The notes under the pieces were generated by a model. It saw nothing but the letters and a program-made list of their open reading frames with translations. It did no database searches and was not told where the DNA came from. Positions 1-10,359 of a DNA stretch of 28,125 bases are shown here, one piece after another. Position 1 is the stretch's first letter. Every line of letters starts with the position of its first letter. The stretch is from Chromera velia. Lineage: Eukaryota > Sar > Chromeraceae. The position numbers and the translations under genes are program-made. The stretch spans positions 1 to 28,125 of the forward strand of contig JAHBMJ010003212.1 of the NCBI GenBank assembly GCA_018398765.1, read 5' to 3'.

Positions 1-11
1 TCTCTTTCCCT

Positions 12-54
<43 letters not shown>

Positions 55-70
55 CCCCTCTCCCTCTCTT

Positions 71-127
<57 letters not shown>

Positions 128-236
128 CTTTTTCTTTCTTGCCTGCTTGCTTGCTTGTTTGCTTGCTTGCTTTCTCCTCCTCCTCCTCCTCCTTCTTCTA
201 CTACTAAGAATCTTCTTCTTCTTCTTCTTCTTCTTC
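1..236. repeat. Compound pyrimidine microsatellite
   Basis: The window opens with long runs of CT, then TTTC, then CTTG/CTTGC, then CTC and CTT triplets, all on one pyrimidine strand. Frames through it give only Ser/Leu/Pro homopolymers, so I read it as simple-sequence DNA. It may lie downstream of the minus-strand gene that ends at 281. Confidence 0.9.
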
Positions 237-280
237 TCCGTCTTTCCTTGTTTGTCTCTGTTTGCCGACTTATATGTCTT

Positions 281-1372
281 CTATTTCCCTTCTTCCATTC
301 CCTGCTTCCCCAATTGATTCTCCCAAGGGTCAACGCGGCTGACCGTCGTCGCAGTGAAAGTTTCCCTTTGCTCGTCCGTCTGCTCACCACGTATCTTGAC
401 CGCATTCCTGTCAGAGGACGCATTGATGCTGACGTCCATATCAGTAGATTCCCCCTTCGAGTCCAACTTTGCCTCCGAGTCCTTATGCAAGCCATCTGCG
501 CCAGGGTTCTGAAAGAACCAGCCCACCTCCGGCTTGAAATATGCCACATAGACTCTGGGAAGCCCGTCGTCGTCATATTCACATGCACCATCGAGGTTGA
601 GCTTCTCCTCCCCCCTCCCAACTATTTCTTGGTGCCCGGGAGAGAGCATGTTGCCACTTTGAGCTTGATTTTCTGCTGAGCTGACCCTTGTCCTATATAT
701 AGGTGTATATGCAACGCCGAGCCGGATTCGCACCAAATTTCCTTTCAGAACGACCTCTCTCACACAAGTGCACTGAGAGCCTTTTCCATCCCGTGGGTAT
801 GCAGTCTATCTAGTCAGCGCTTTTGCTGCCCGTTTGAACATATAGCAGCGTCCCATATAGCTTCCGACGCAATGATTCCGTCGCAATCCAGCTGTACGTA
901 AAAAGAGAGACGCAATAAAATTGAATAAATTGCATGCTTGCATGCATGCATGCAAATGATCGAATTAAAATTATAAAAAGAAAAAGAAAAAAAAAAAACT
1001 GCATGTAATATATACGAAGGTCGCGGCCCCGCGGGCGGCCCGGCCTCGCACGCCCGGCCGCGCGCCGCATGCATTTGAACCGTCTACCTTCCGTCTCCAC
1101 ACAGACGATTTTGGAGCAGAAAGAAGGAATTAGATTGTTCAAACATCGGAATATCGTTCCATGGAGTGCAACTGCCTGTTAACATATGCATCTATAGCGA
1201 TAGCTTGACGTGCTCGACGGCATGTGGACTTGTTCTGATCGAAGGGAATGGGAGAAATTCGTGCCCAATAAAGTCCCGTCTCCTCTTCAATTTGTGCCGT
1301 CTCCCACCGGGCCTGTGAAGGAGTTCTCTCCGTCTCCAGAGTATTCTTCTTGATTGGGGTGATGGCTTTCAT
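281..1372 (-). CDS. Unrecognised minus-strand gene, at least two exons
   Basis: I do not recognise the product. Two segments look coding. The first starts with ATG at 1372 and stays open to 1139; it is a charged 77-residue stretch beginning MKAITPIKKN. The second runs from an acceptor-like CTCTCAG (779-773) through an open frame from 772 to a stop at 281, about 163 residues, acidic and polar, with the readable stretch RVYVAYFKPEVGWFFQNPG. A phase-0 donor-like GTTAAC lies in the first segment and would join the second in frame, but another short exon near 814-885 (after TTTTTACGTACAG) is also possible, so the splicing is unresolved. The intervening DNA holds a GCATGC repeat and a very GC-rich patch (about 1021-1068). 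The gene is divergent from the methyltransferase gene, with its ATG only 160 bp away. Confidence 0.4.
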
Positions 1373-1531
1373 AATCAGGTCGTGGTAACGCCAACGCGGA
1401 GCACAAGTGGTGCGTACACACCTTTTGGATCACCTCAGTGCCTTTGTCTTGTTCGTAGTATGAGGGTGAGTCAACGTCGCACCACAAAGTTCGTCCAGAC
1501 CCTCTCGGACAACTTTCTGCTCTCTGTGTCG

Positions 1532-4441
1532 ATGGGGCACTTCGGCAAGGCACAAAGTCCGCAGTCGCAAGCAGAACTCGTCAAGGCCATGCAAGGTGGG
1601 CCCTCCCTCGTCTTCGTACATGCACACATGCATACATGCATGCAAGTACCAGGAGGATCGAGGAAACAGTGCACACGAACCTCTCTCTTCGTCTGTCTGC
1701 AGATGTTGGCATCGTGTCTTGTCAGAAAGTAGCAGACACCCTCACGTCAATTGACAGAAAACTCTTCGTTCCCTTGGATATGAAGGAGAAAGCCTACTCC
1801 CAGGGGCCTGTTCGCATCGGTGAGTACAGCTGTATTCAGACTGGACAGGTGGCGTCCCTCAGAAAGGAAGCGTGTTTTGATTCACTCTGGAGGTACTCGA
1901 AAGAATATGAAGATCCAGTGATCCGTCCATCCAGCTGAGTTGCCGTTGAATGCTTCTTTCTTTCTGTGCCAGGACCGGCTTGACGGCGTGCTGTGAGTCT
2001 CTGCAAAGCGTGCAAGACTTTCTTTCATGTGCATGGGCAAAAGGAACGTTGACTTCCATTTCTTTAGTAGCCGCCTAGGACGGTGAGAATTGTCGTTACT
2101 TTCAGTCCAAAGCGTTCTTTCTGTACTCAGTGGTTCAATTTGAATGAACCCGTCGATGCGCAATGAAAGGGTGCACGTTGACTCTGAGGGTGTGCTTTAC
2201 ACTTCCTTTTGTGAAGCGAGACATCAAGAAGAAATAAATCATCCTGAACACATGCATGCATGCAGGAGCTTGTGAAGGAGAGGTGATGACAGCTCCTGAC
2301 ATGCACGCCTCTGCTCTGGAAGTTCTGCGTATCCTCCCTGGAGACGCTTGTCTAGATGTTGGATGCGTGGGTCGCCTCCTTCTCGATCCTTCAAGTCTCT
2401 ATCCTCTCTCTCTGCTGTCGCGCGGTGTTCACTGGCTGCCCTCTCTCGTTCCTTTGGTCTTTCTGTTGTCTCAGCACTGCCCCCAAAATAGAAACCAAAC
2501 CTTTTTATGGTGCATCTGAGAGCTAGTCGGTGTGCATCTCCGCACTCTTCTCTCTTAAATCTGCATGCAGGGCACAGGATATCTCATCGCGTGCATGGCT
2601 CATCTGGTCAGCCTTCCCTTACCCCGGTGTCTCCAAAATCTGCCCGGACTCCCCAGGGGCGTGTCTCCTTCACCGATTTTCTTTTGTCTCTTGAAAAACA
2701 AAGAGAAATAAGAGAGGGAGGCATTCATACACAGGAAAAGGAAACGGCAAAGAAAAAACAAGCAAGAGATGAAGAAACGAAGAGAGGAAGAACAGAAGAA
2801 TATGAATGAACCAGACAAAGACAGCGCTGTGCAGTATCTCATTTTTGCTGCGTCTCTTCGGCTGTTTTTGTGTGTCCGTTTTTTGGAGGGGTGCCATTCG
2901 TTTTCTCGTCGGCTTTCTGATACTTCTCACTGTAGTGAACTTCCAGTTTTCGGCCTGGTAGATATCTCACGGGAAGATGAGATTTTCATGGCTGTGTCTG
3001 GTTCGTTGCAGAGCGGGAGGACAGGAGTAGCGGTGGGGATGGACAGAAGCGCGGAATTGATTGGATTCGCAGAAGGAGAAGCAATGAAGGCTGTGCAGAA
3101 GGCTTTGGGAGGCGCTTTGCTGAGTCCGATCAGATTTCTCTGTAAGTCCCTCCCAGTTGTCTGAGGCATGTTCTTTTGGGGTGGAGAGGGGCGTTAAGGA
3201 GGAGGACAGCAGAATGGGATAGGACCAAACAAAAGAGCACGGGGTAGACGGGGAGGTAGAATCACACAGGAGCGACAGAGGGGGGGTTGGGTAGGGAGAA
3301 TAGGGAATTGACATTTGGAAAAATCAACTTGAGAAAGAAGGAAACAATACGAAAACGCTGAAGGTGTGAAAACTGGGGGGAACAAAGGTTCCTCTTTGGT
3401 TGCGTTTAGCTGTTACTCTTCCTTCATCTCACTGCTGGTTGGCTTTTCTGCAGGTCACCAGATGGAGAGTGACTCTGAGATAAGAGACTTGTACTTGCTC
3501 TTGGAGCAACAGCCTGAGCAACCAAGTGCTTTCAAAACTTTTCAAAAGATCCACTGCGGTTTTTCGTTTCCTCAAGTGCCTCAGGGACTGGTCAATCTCC
3601 TCGAAGCAAGGTCCAGATCGGAAGAAGCCCGTCTCGTTGTGCCAGTGGGAGTACCGGGGAGTGAACAGGATCTTGTGGTCGTCAGGAAAGATTCAAACAA
3701 CAATACGGTGAGTGGTTCGCGATGAGCAGACACGCCTGCATGTTTGTTTTTCTTTCTTCGTTTGCATTGGCCCTGTTGAGGTGTCATTCTTCCATCCGCC
3801 TTTATTCGGGGGGGGGCCTCCCTCTTTGGAGGGCTGAAAGCAAGCTTCTTCGTTTAATTGTCTCGCTTTACACTGTACTGCCTTTTTGTCTATCGTGCTT
3901 TCCTTTCGCTCTCTTCCTGTTCTTTTCTCTCCTGTCTTGCCCCAAGCTCTCCCTCCGCCCGTGCATCCTCCTGTCCTGAAAGTGCTTTCATGCCCTTGTC
4001 TTCGTCTGAATTTTCGAACAACTGTCTATTCCTATTGAGCAAACCTTTGTATCCGCAAAGACAAAGCTAAGCGACTTTCTGCTGAATCACTTTCTTTCCT
4101 CGCTCCCTCCCTTTGTGTGAGTCCAGGTGATGGAAGCACAGCGCCGTGTGACTTTCAGTGACGGGGTGTTCGGGGACTCCCCACCGCCCCCCCGTAAGGA
4201 ACCGGGGGGACTTGGCAGAACGCAAAAAGAACTTGAAGAGACGGAACAGAGGAAAGATGAGTTGGAGAGGGAGGTACGATCTGTTTGGAAAGAGGTGAAG
4301 GAGAAAATGCCTTCTGGGGCCACCCTTGAAGAAATGCGAAATGAGAGTCGGCGATTCGACTGTCTTTTGGCGGACCTTGCCAAGGTGAAGAGACGCCACC
4401 AGGGCTTGCAGAGAGTCTTAGCGGACCGACTCAAAGTCTAG
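1532..4441 (+). CDS. Protein-L-isoaspartate O-methyltransferase-like protein with C-terminal coiled coil
   Basis: Seven exons join in phase: 1532-1595, 1703-1819, 2266-2366, 2571-2606, 3012-3141, 3454-3707 and 4127-4441, giving 338 residues. All introns are GT-AG; the fourth donor (GTCAGC) is weak. The family uses S-adenosylmethionine to methylate damaged isoaspartyl residues in the cytosol or organelles. Residues 29-50 match the family N-terminal block (KVADTLTSIDRKLFVP). Residues 69-81 match the substrate loop (TAPDMHASALEVL, where the family usually has APHMHA). Residues 90-100 form the SAM motif I, LDVGCGTGYL, split exactly by an intron. Residues 110-117 (TGVAVGMD) match the post-I strand. 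Near 186-222 lie IHCG, VPQGLVNLLE and RLVVPVG, the late family blocks. The usual GDG motif II is not visible, and about 90 residues of charged coiled coil follow, an unusual tail. An in-frame ATG at 1460 would add 24 residues; I chose 1532 because it aligns with the family start. Activity is uncertain. Confidence 0.85.
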
Positions 4442-5067
4442 TCAATTGTATGCAGTCTTATAGACTGTGTGACTTCTATACTGGATCCTATAAAAAAATA
4501 TTCGGTCCGAGACTCGAGATCGATCTCAGATTTGTTCCTTAGTTCGATCCTGACTAGATACATGCACGCCAAAATCATGCAAAGTTTAATTTTTGTTTCT
4601 TGTGTTTAATTATGTACTTTTACCATATTAATAATATGTATACAAGCTATGTTTACCAGTCTGATACGCCGTTTCAGAATGAATTTTCTGAATTTTAGTT
4701 TTTCACAACTTTTTGTAAGCAAAAAAGCTAGCAAAAAAGACTAGAAAAAATACTTAAAGAGCTAGATCGATAGAAGTCTATACTTGCTCACACTAGTGCT
4801 CACACCTCGTATGACGACTTGGACATTCAAGATGAGCTCGGTTTTCATTCTTGCTAGAACTCCCGACAAATTAGACATTTATAATTATTTAAATCTATTT
4901 TTGATTATTTAATCTAGTATTTAATGTATTTGTCAATTACTAACATATTTACTATACCATATTTAATGTGTACTCTAGAATTGTTACTTTTTCATAACCC
5001 GACTAATAACCAAATTATTAATACTTTTGGTTAATCAAGAAGCCTAGCTGAACTTGAAAGCACCCTG
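4442..5067. other. AT-rich intergenic DNA without a visible gene
   Basis: The DNA downstream of the methyltransferase stop becomes abruptly AT-rich, with short poly-A and poly-T runs and stops in all frames. I see no gene, tRNA or clear repeat here. It forms the left flank of the hAT-type element and could itself be old transposon sequence. Confidence 0.6.
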
Positions 5068-5075
5068 TTCCAGCT

Positions 5076-5098
5076 TAGTGACCATGTTTGATTTGATT
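5076..5098 (+). repeat. Left terminal inverted repeat of the hAT-type element
   Basis: Twenty-three bases are the exact reverse complement of 6258-6280. They are followed inward by five or more TTTGA units. Confidence 0.9.
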
Positions 5099-5490
5099 TG
5101 ATTTGATTTGATTTGAGGTAGGGCTTAAGCTCAAATCAAATATCCAGTCAGGGAGGACCTAGTGTTTAAAGACCTATCAAATACGATCAAATATTTGATC
5201 AATATGACTTTCAACCTCAAATATGAAGGTCCCGAAAAAACTTTTGCAAGTACCGATCCGTCACGCATGCTGATTCAAATGAAAAAACCTAAATCTTGAT
5301 GGTTTACTCTAAAAAAAAAAACGTTTTGAGCTGCACTGAAATTGACGTTTCACCCCTTTTTTACTTCATGCAGAGGTAAACCGATCAGCTGACGTTTTGC
5401 CGAACAGCTGTGTTGACTTTTCTGGTGCTGGAAACATCTTTTACGGCCCTCTTTTTGAGCGTCTGCAAACATTTTACACCCCGTAAAGAC

Positions 5491-5865
5491 ATGTCACACA
5501 ATCCGACAGGGTCGAACGGGAAGAAGGAGGCATTTGTTTTTAGAGCCGGGTACGCAGAAAAAATATGGTCCGTACAAAAGGGGGCAAATATGATTCAGTG
5601 TCAGGTGAAAATACAAAGAGCCGAGGGGGAAGGAGAAACTATTTATGGCTGTGAGTATGCAGCAGCGGCAACCAGTTCTTTTCAAACCCACCTCATCAAT
5701 CAGCATGGCTTGAAGATCACGTCTGACAAACATGTGCAGCTGCTCCAAGAAAGACAGGAAAAGCAGTCGGAGGGGGCGGGGCAGTCGATTCGATTCACAC
5801 CACCGATCAATTCGATTCATATTGAAGAAAGTGATTATAAAGAAGAGGAAAAGGAAGTGCCATAA
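5491..5865 (+). CDS. BED-finger-like protein encoded inside the hAT-type element
   Basis: The ORF gives 124 residues from ATG 5491 (MSHNPTGSNG) to TAA 5863-5865; the frame stays open upstream to 5410 without another ATG. Residues 25-75 resemble a BED zinc finger, the DNA-binding module at the N-terminus of hAT transposases: an aromatic start (KIWSV), a Cys (IQCQV), then TSSFQTHLINQHG with the paired His residues. The usual CxxC pair is not intact, because a Lys stands three residues after the first Cys; another Cys occurs 17 residues on. The tail is charged and ends in a Glu/Lys-rich stretch. It could bind the TTTGA repeats of its own element as a DNA-binding remnant or repressor, which is inference. 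No transposase core follows. Confidence 0.6.
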   Translation: MSHNPTGSNGKKEAFVFRAGYAEKIWSVQKGANMIQCQVKIQRAEGEGETIYGCEYAAAATSSFQTHLINQHGLKITSDKHVQLLQERQEKQSEGAGQSIRFTPPINSIHIEESDYKEEEKEVP

Positions 5866-6257
5866 AGCTGAGTGATTGTCACCTCAATTTTGGTACGTGC
5901 TCTAACTTTATCGTATCAACAAAAAGTCATATGCAATTTCAAATCTATCAATTTTACGTTCTTAATCTCTATTAGTACTAGAGTGAGTCTTAGTGACTAG
6001 TATATATACACTGCCACACAGGCATATTTTTTTTACAGAACTGATAAGTTATAATTTTATATATATTTTTTTAAATTTTTGAAACATACATCAGAAATGT
6101 TCTGATAAGTATTGTCATGAGAAAAATGATCAGAGTGACAGTAAGTCATACAGTGACTCAGTGAGGAACCCTAAGAGGTTAACCTCAAATCTTACCTCAA
6201 ATATCAAATATTTGAGGTTAAAGCTCAAATCAAATCAAATCAAATCAAATCAAATAT

Positions 6258-6280
6258 AATCAAATCAAACATGGTCACTA
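6258..6280 (-). repeat. Right terminal inverted repeat of the hAT-type element
   Basis: This is the exact inverted copy of the left end, preceded inward by AAATC units. It abuts the right copy of the TTCCAGCT target duplication. Confidence 0.9.
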
Positions 6281-6288
6281 TTCCAGCT

Positions 6289-7500
6289 ACAGTGGTATAT
6301 TTAGCTCTACAAAGAGTGACGTATTCCCAACGTAAGACCTCATATACAACTATACATCTCTTGTTAGTTTCCATACAAATTTAATTGATAATTTTTGATT
6401 GATACAGATCAAGCAAAATGGCCGCTTAAGACTGTTATAAACATGCAGTGATATTTGTAATCAATTTGGTACTAATGTGTCATGAAAGCCCGGATTCCGG
6501 CCCCGGAAATCTTCAAAAAATTAAAGTCCATTTCAAAGTGGCGTTCATGGTTGTCGAGGTAGTTATGCAGTGGCAGGGTCTCTGTAAAACGGCGAAGGGG
6601 GCTTTGTTGGACAGTACTTGGACTGCCTCGCTGCGACGCTGTCATACGTGGACAAAAACGCAAGAGTTTGAGCACGTTTTCGACTTGTTTGTCGCCAGGT
6701 TGTACATGAGGTGGTGGTGAGTGGGGTGCCGAATCATGTTGTCGAGGCATGCCGGAGTCCCATGCAGTGCCGACATTGGGATTTTGTGAGAACGGCTGGG
6801 AGTCGGCATGCTGCATGACGCGATCCATGAAGGTGTTGAGCAATCGATCGGCTCCCTCAGAGTCTTTCAAAGGGAGTTGAGAGCCCAAGCGCGTGCGATG
6901 TCAGGACGTCACTTTGATGGCAGCAAAGCTGAGCTGCCCACCGGGGCCATGGTCAGACTCGAGTCAAAACTCCTGACGGTACAGTGGGGCACCGATGGAC
7001 ATGCAGGACTTCTACTCTGCTGCCGTGTGCCACAGACTTGACCTCCGTTTGCTCATCAGGATGGCCGTAAGCTAATCTGCAGGCAGATCAAATTTCATGA
7101 AAAAAATAGGTGGAAAGAGGTCCAATGTGGGCAGGCTTCGGTAAAAAAAGGCTGATCGTTGGAAAATTTATTTGCATGCTTTATGGTCATTTTCTCCTGC
7201 ACCTATGGCTTTGCTGATGCGCTGAAATGGAGTCAGGATCCCTCCAAATTTGTGTGTGCCCAAGCTAAGATCAATCTGTGTTCAACTTGTTGACGCACAG
7301 AGAAAAATGCGTCTTACAAATTGACAGGAGCCGAACATAAATTGATATGCAAGAAAGAAACTGTTGTCCGACCTGTATTCAATGCGATTTTTGAGACCGC
7401 TGCCCCTACAGAGCCCTGCAGAAAAAACACGAAAAATGATAATCTTCAGTGACCAGTTCAGATCGCGACTTTTATATGTATAGTTAGACATGCAGGTTCC
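6289..7500. other. Intergenic region with one candidate coding stretch, strand unclear
   Basis: The first 160 bp continue the AT-rich island. Between 6472 and 7041 the composition returns to gene-like, and two overlapping frames look plausible: a minus-strand frame from ATG 6828 to 6472 (119 residues starting MDRVMQHADS, polar and Pro/His-rich) and a plus-strand frame from ATG 6808 to 7041 (77 residues, with a helical stretch VEQSIGSLRVFQRELRAQAR). I recognise neither and cannot choose by splice sites. From 7042 to 7500 I see no gene. Confidence 0.3.
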
Positions 7501-7807
7501 ATTTATCAGTCTGTGCTGACCACCTTCACATTTTTCTCTTCTTGCTTCGCCCTTCCATTTTTTTGTCACTGCTCATCACTGCTCGTCACGTCGTTGCTCT
7601 CTCGATCGGCTGTCTCTCGTCTGTCATCAACAATGGAAGCACCAGTCGGCATATCTTCATGATCTCTTGGACGCAGCAACTGACTACAGGCGGCACATGC
7701 TCGTTCTCCAATCAGACGCTGAATGGCATGCAGGTGCCTCACCTCAATTCTTCTTTAATTGCATAAACCACCATGGAGAGTCCCTTTGCTTGCTTGCTCA
7801 AGAGAAT

Positions 7808-7846
7808 GCCCTTGCATGACCGAGCAGGATGCGGTCATGCAAGGGC
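7808..7846. repeat. Perfect 15-bp inverted repeat (hairpin)
   Basis: Arms GCCCTTGCATGACCG (7808-7822) and its exact reverse complement (7832-7846) flank a 9-base loop. The arms lie in DNA that can be read as exon on either strand: a plus-strand frame after CGAGCAG, and a minus-strand frame after TGTTTGCAG at 7923-7925. It could be an RNA hairpin, a small foldback insertion or a binding palindrome. Confidence 0.85.
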
Positions 7847-8185
7847 TCCGTAGAGAGACAGAAGACATCCTTCAGTGACGGGGCTGCCACCTCGGAATGA
7901 GACTCCAGCCTCGACAATCGATCTGCAAACACATACAAATACAATCAAGCAGTTTGAATATCATTTGGTTTACTGGACAAACAGCAGATTGTTGTGTGGA
8001 ACTTGGGTGTCCAGAAAGACCATTGAAGTTTCTCTCTTTCTGCGTCCTTCCCTCCCTCCCTCCCACTGCGCTGAAAAATTCCAGGACGAGAATTTACCAC
8101 CCCACAAGCCTTCGTTTCCCCTGCATGCCTTCAATTCGGCCTCCCTCTCTGACTGTGCTGGGCGTTGTCTTGCGTGTAAATTGTC

Positions 8186-8403
8186 TTACCGATTCAATAT
8201 CCGCGTCCGTTCTTTGATGCATGCATTTGTGTGTGTGGTTTGGTCTGCATGCTCGAGAGCCGGGCTCACCGTGTCCTCCAGTCCTCTGATGATCTTCATG
8301 GCATCCATGCAGTCAGTCATTGATCGAAGCAACCATGCAGACGACCAACAGACGTCCCCGATGGGCTCTGCCAACGGGTCCAAGTCTCTGGTCGACGTCT
8401 TTC
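8186..8403 (-). CDS. Candidate exon of an unrecognised minus-strand gene
   Basis: A strong minus-strand acceptor (a long pyrimidine tract ending CCGCAG, 8404-8406) is followed by the only open frame. That frame reads KTSTRDLDPLAEPIGD, then LLRSMTDCMDAMKII. The frame reaches a consensus donor CACG|GTGAGC after 8270 exactly at a codon boundary, or else continues to TAA at 8186-8188. Downstream on the same strand another acceptor (TGTTTGCAG) begins a segment at 7922 that would end in a stop. I cannot identify the product or the upstream exons. The antisense frame on the plus strand also reads well (SANGSKSLVDVFPAD) but lacks good donors, so I favour the minus strand. Confidence 0.35.
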
Positions 8404-8498
8404 CTGCGGACAGACAGATAGACAGAGAAACAGAGGGAGAATGGAAATGAAACTGAATTCACTTCTCTAGCTCTCTCTCTCTCTCTCGCCCCATCCAG

Positions 8499-8900
8499 AT
8501 GGATACGGACACTCCAAGCAGCGAATCCCTAGACTCGTCTCAAGGCTTGGCACAACGAAAAAAAAGGTAAGGAGGAGCGTGAGTACATGAAAGCTGTTCC
8601 GAGATGCCGCCAAGTTGAATAAATAGATATAAATAGACCTGACTGACTGACCTCCAGCAGTTGGATCGACCGATCAGAGAGGCTACCCTGAGGGAGATCC
8701 AACCAAATTGATTGAAAGAAGAGCTCCGAAATCGGCCTCCGCCAGTCTGCCCTGGCAAGAAAGCAGGCGTCCTTCCTCTCCGCGAACAGATGCGGACCGG
8801 TTCGCAGACCGGCCGGCCGGAGCAAAGACAGAAAGAAGGAAAGAAGGGAAGAAAGTAGAAAAAAAAAAGAAAGAGAAATAGAGAAAGAGGAAGAAATTCA

Positions 8901-8935
<35 letters not shown>

Positions 8936-9598
8936 TACCCACACACCACTTCTACTTTTGACATCTTCTTGTTTGACGCGGCGCGCGCATGCACGACTTT
9001 CGGACAACTTTCAAAAAGACAAATCGAACCACCCTGAGAGGCCCCGTCCCACTCTGAAAACAAGTCATGACTTCTTTCAAGTCATCGGATCCTCCCTCAA
9101 ATTGATAGTGCACGCTTTCTCTTCTGTGCCTATCGAGCTATCTGTGGGACTTCAAGTATTAACCAACGTACTGCAGTTTTTTTATCTTTTGGCATCTCCG
9201 GACTCTTGTATGACTTCTCTCTTAATTGAAGCGATCGACTTGCACCCCTGTCCTTGAGACCCGTCCTTTCTGAAAGGGGCAGAAAGGACTTTCTTTCACC
9301 GGATCATGGGGTTGTCTCCTCCAAGACGAAGGAAGAGAAGCCACAGTGACTTTAATTCAACGTACAAACAGCATCGGACACACGCGGACAGAGAAGGGCG
9401 AGAAACACTTGAAGGTGAGTGCTCGTGCATGCATGAAAGCTTTCGAATTGCAACTGCCGAGCAGTCCTGAATACCCAAGCAGCTAGAAGAAGCCCCACCA
9501 GCCCCCCCAGGTCTTGTGGAATCATCAGGAGTCCGAAATCGAAATCTGCGGACAATGCGCGCATCGAAAGCTGTAAAGATCCAGTCACTCTTGCATGA
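8499..9598 (+). CDS. Candidate plus-strand gene, three short basic Ser/Arg-rich exons
   Basis: Three segments join in phase. 8499-8566 follows a strong CT-rich acceptor ending CCATCCAG, starts with ATG (MDTDTPSSESLDSSQGLAQ) and ends at AAAAG|GTAAGG. 9287-9414 includes GLSPPRRRKRSHSDF and ends at GAAG|GTGAGT. 9483-9598 follows CAAGCAG and ends at TGA 9596-9598. The joined protein would be about 104 residues, basic and rich in Ser, Arg and Pro, like a small nuclear or disordered protein. The second acceptor (GCAGAAAG) is weak, other frames of the last two exons also read well, and upstream exons may exist. No family is recognised. Confidence 0.35.
8902..8933. repeat. (CA)n microsatellite
   Basis: An uninterrupted CA run lies in the long intron of the candidate plus-strand gene, next to an A/G-rich tract (8830-8895). 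Confidence 0.95.
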
Positions 9599-9710
9599 TG
9601 CTTTTTGACACCAGAACATTTTGCTCTGTCACATAGTCTTTCTTCTCTGCTCAATTCAATCGGATTGCAAGCGTAAGTGCGGAACTATCAGCTGATTTGT
9701 TGGTTGATTG

Positions 9711-9965
9711 ATTTTGAGTCGAGTGAACGAGTCAGAGGGAGAGCTAAGAGAACCGAGAGATCCTTACGGCAGGGACACATTGGAGGTGACCTGCACAGGA
9801 CTCCGGAAGGATTCGGGAAAGGGGCGCTTACCTCCTCCTATGTCGGCTCTCGACTCCCCCCCTTTTGTCCACAATTTTTCGGCCGTCATGTATCACCACC
9901 TCTGTGGCTGGACACGGGTCAGTCGGCATGATTGGATTCAGGGCACCAAATCAGCTGGCTTTTGA
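9711..9965 (+). other. Candidate exon, plus strand
   Basis: An open frame ending in TGA at 9963-9965 reads like protein, for example MSALDSPPFVHNFSAVMYHH from the ATG at 9840. A GTAAGT-like donor lies just upstream near 9673. The antisense strand also offers a short frame ending at a GTAAGC donor near 9830. I cannot place this in a gene. Confidence 0.25.
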
Positions 9966-10359
9966 GCAGATAGAAAAATCAAAAACTTCAAAAGATTTCA
10001 GCCTGTGACGCACTTACTTCGTGAACACATTTTACGCCCGCACTTCGCCTTTCATCGCGCATTTGAAGATCACAGTTTCATCTCCCCGACCAAGAAGCAA
10101 ATTTGCTTCCCGCTTTCTCCCCTTCCGTCCTTGACGGACATACAGACGGACACACAGACGGACAGCAGACGGACAGCAGACGGACCAGAACGCGAACGGA
10201 GGCCGAACCAAGAAGAGGACACACGGCGATGCACGGACCGACGGCATTGACTTCACTTCATTTCAAGAGTCCACCGCTGCATGCTGTGACACGTGAAGGC
10301 GGAGTGTTGCAGCACTGTTTACTCAGTGTGCCTGTGTCCCCAAAAGGAAGGATTGCACT

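Larger units (their letters stand above)
5068..6288. mobile_element. hAT-superfamily element (non-autonomous) with target duplication
   Basis: The element proper spans 5076-6280 (1,205 bp). Its ends are perfect 23-bp inverted repeats starting TAGTGACCATGTTTGATTTG (5076-5098 and 6258-6280). Immediately outside lie identical 8-bp direct repeats TTCCAGCT (5068-5075 and 6281-6288). An 8-bp duplication and ends fitting 5'-YARNG are hallmarks of the hAT superfamily. Inside each end are tandem TTTGA units and further AAATCAAAT repeats, which resemble the subterminal binding sites used by hAT transposases. The only internal ORF encodes a BED-finger-like protein; no transposase catalytic region or dimerisation domain fits in the remaining space. 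It would therefore need a transposase in trans. The perfect duplication and matching ends suggest a fairly recent insertion. Confidence 0.85.

Noticed and set aside
155-679. Plus-strand 174-residue ORF
   Set aside because: It begins in CT microsatellite and is antisense to a better coding frame on the minus strand.
1636-1938. Independent 100-residue ORF
   Set aside because: Only the part from 1703 to 1819 is coding, as exon 2 of the methyltransferase; the rest is intron.
4441-4575. Possible tRNA because of a TTCGATCC motif
   Set aside because: No cloverleaf arms could be paired around the motif.
10032-10256. Second MACPF exon on the minus strand
   Set aside because: The frame is antisense to an ACGGACAGC repeat and shows no MACPF blocks.
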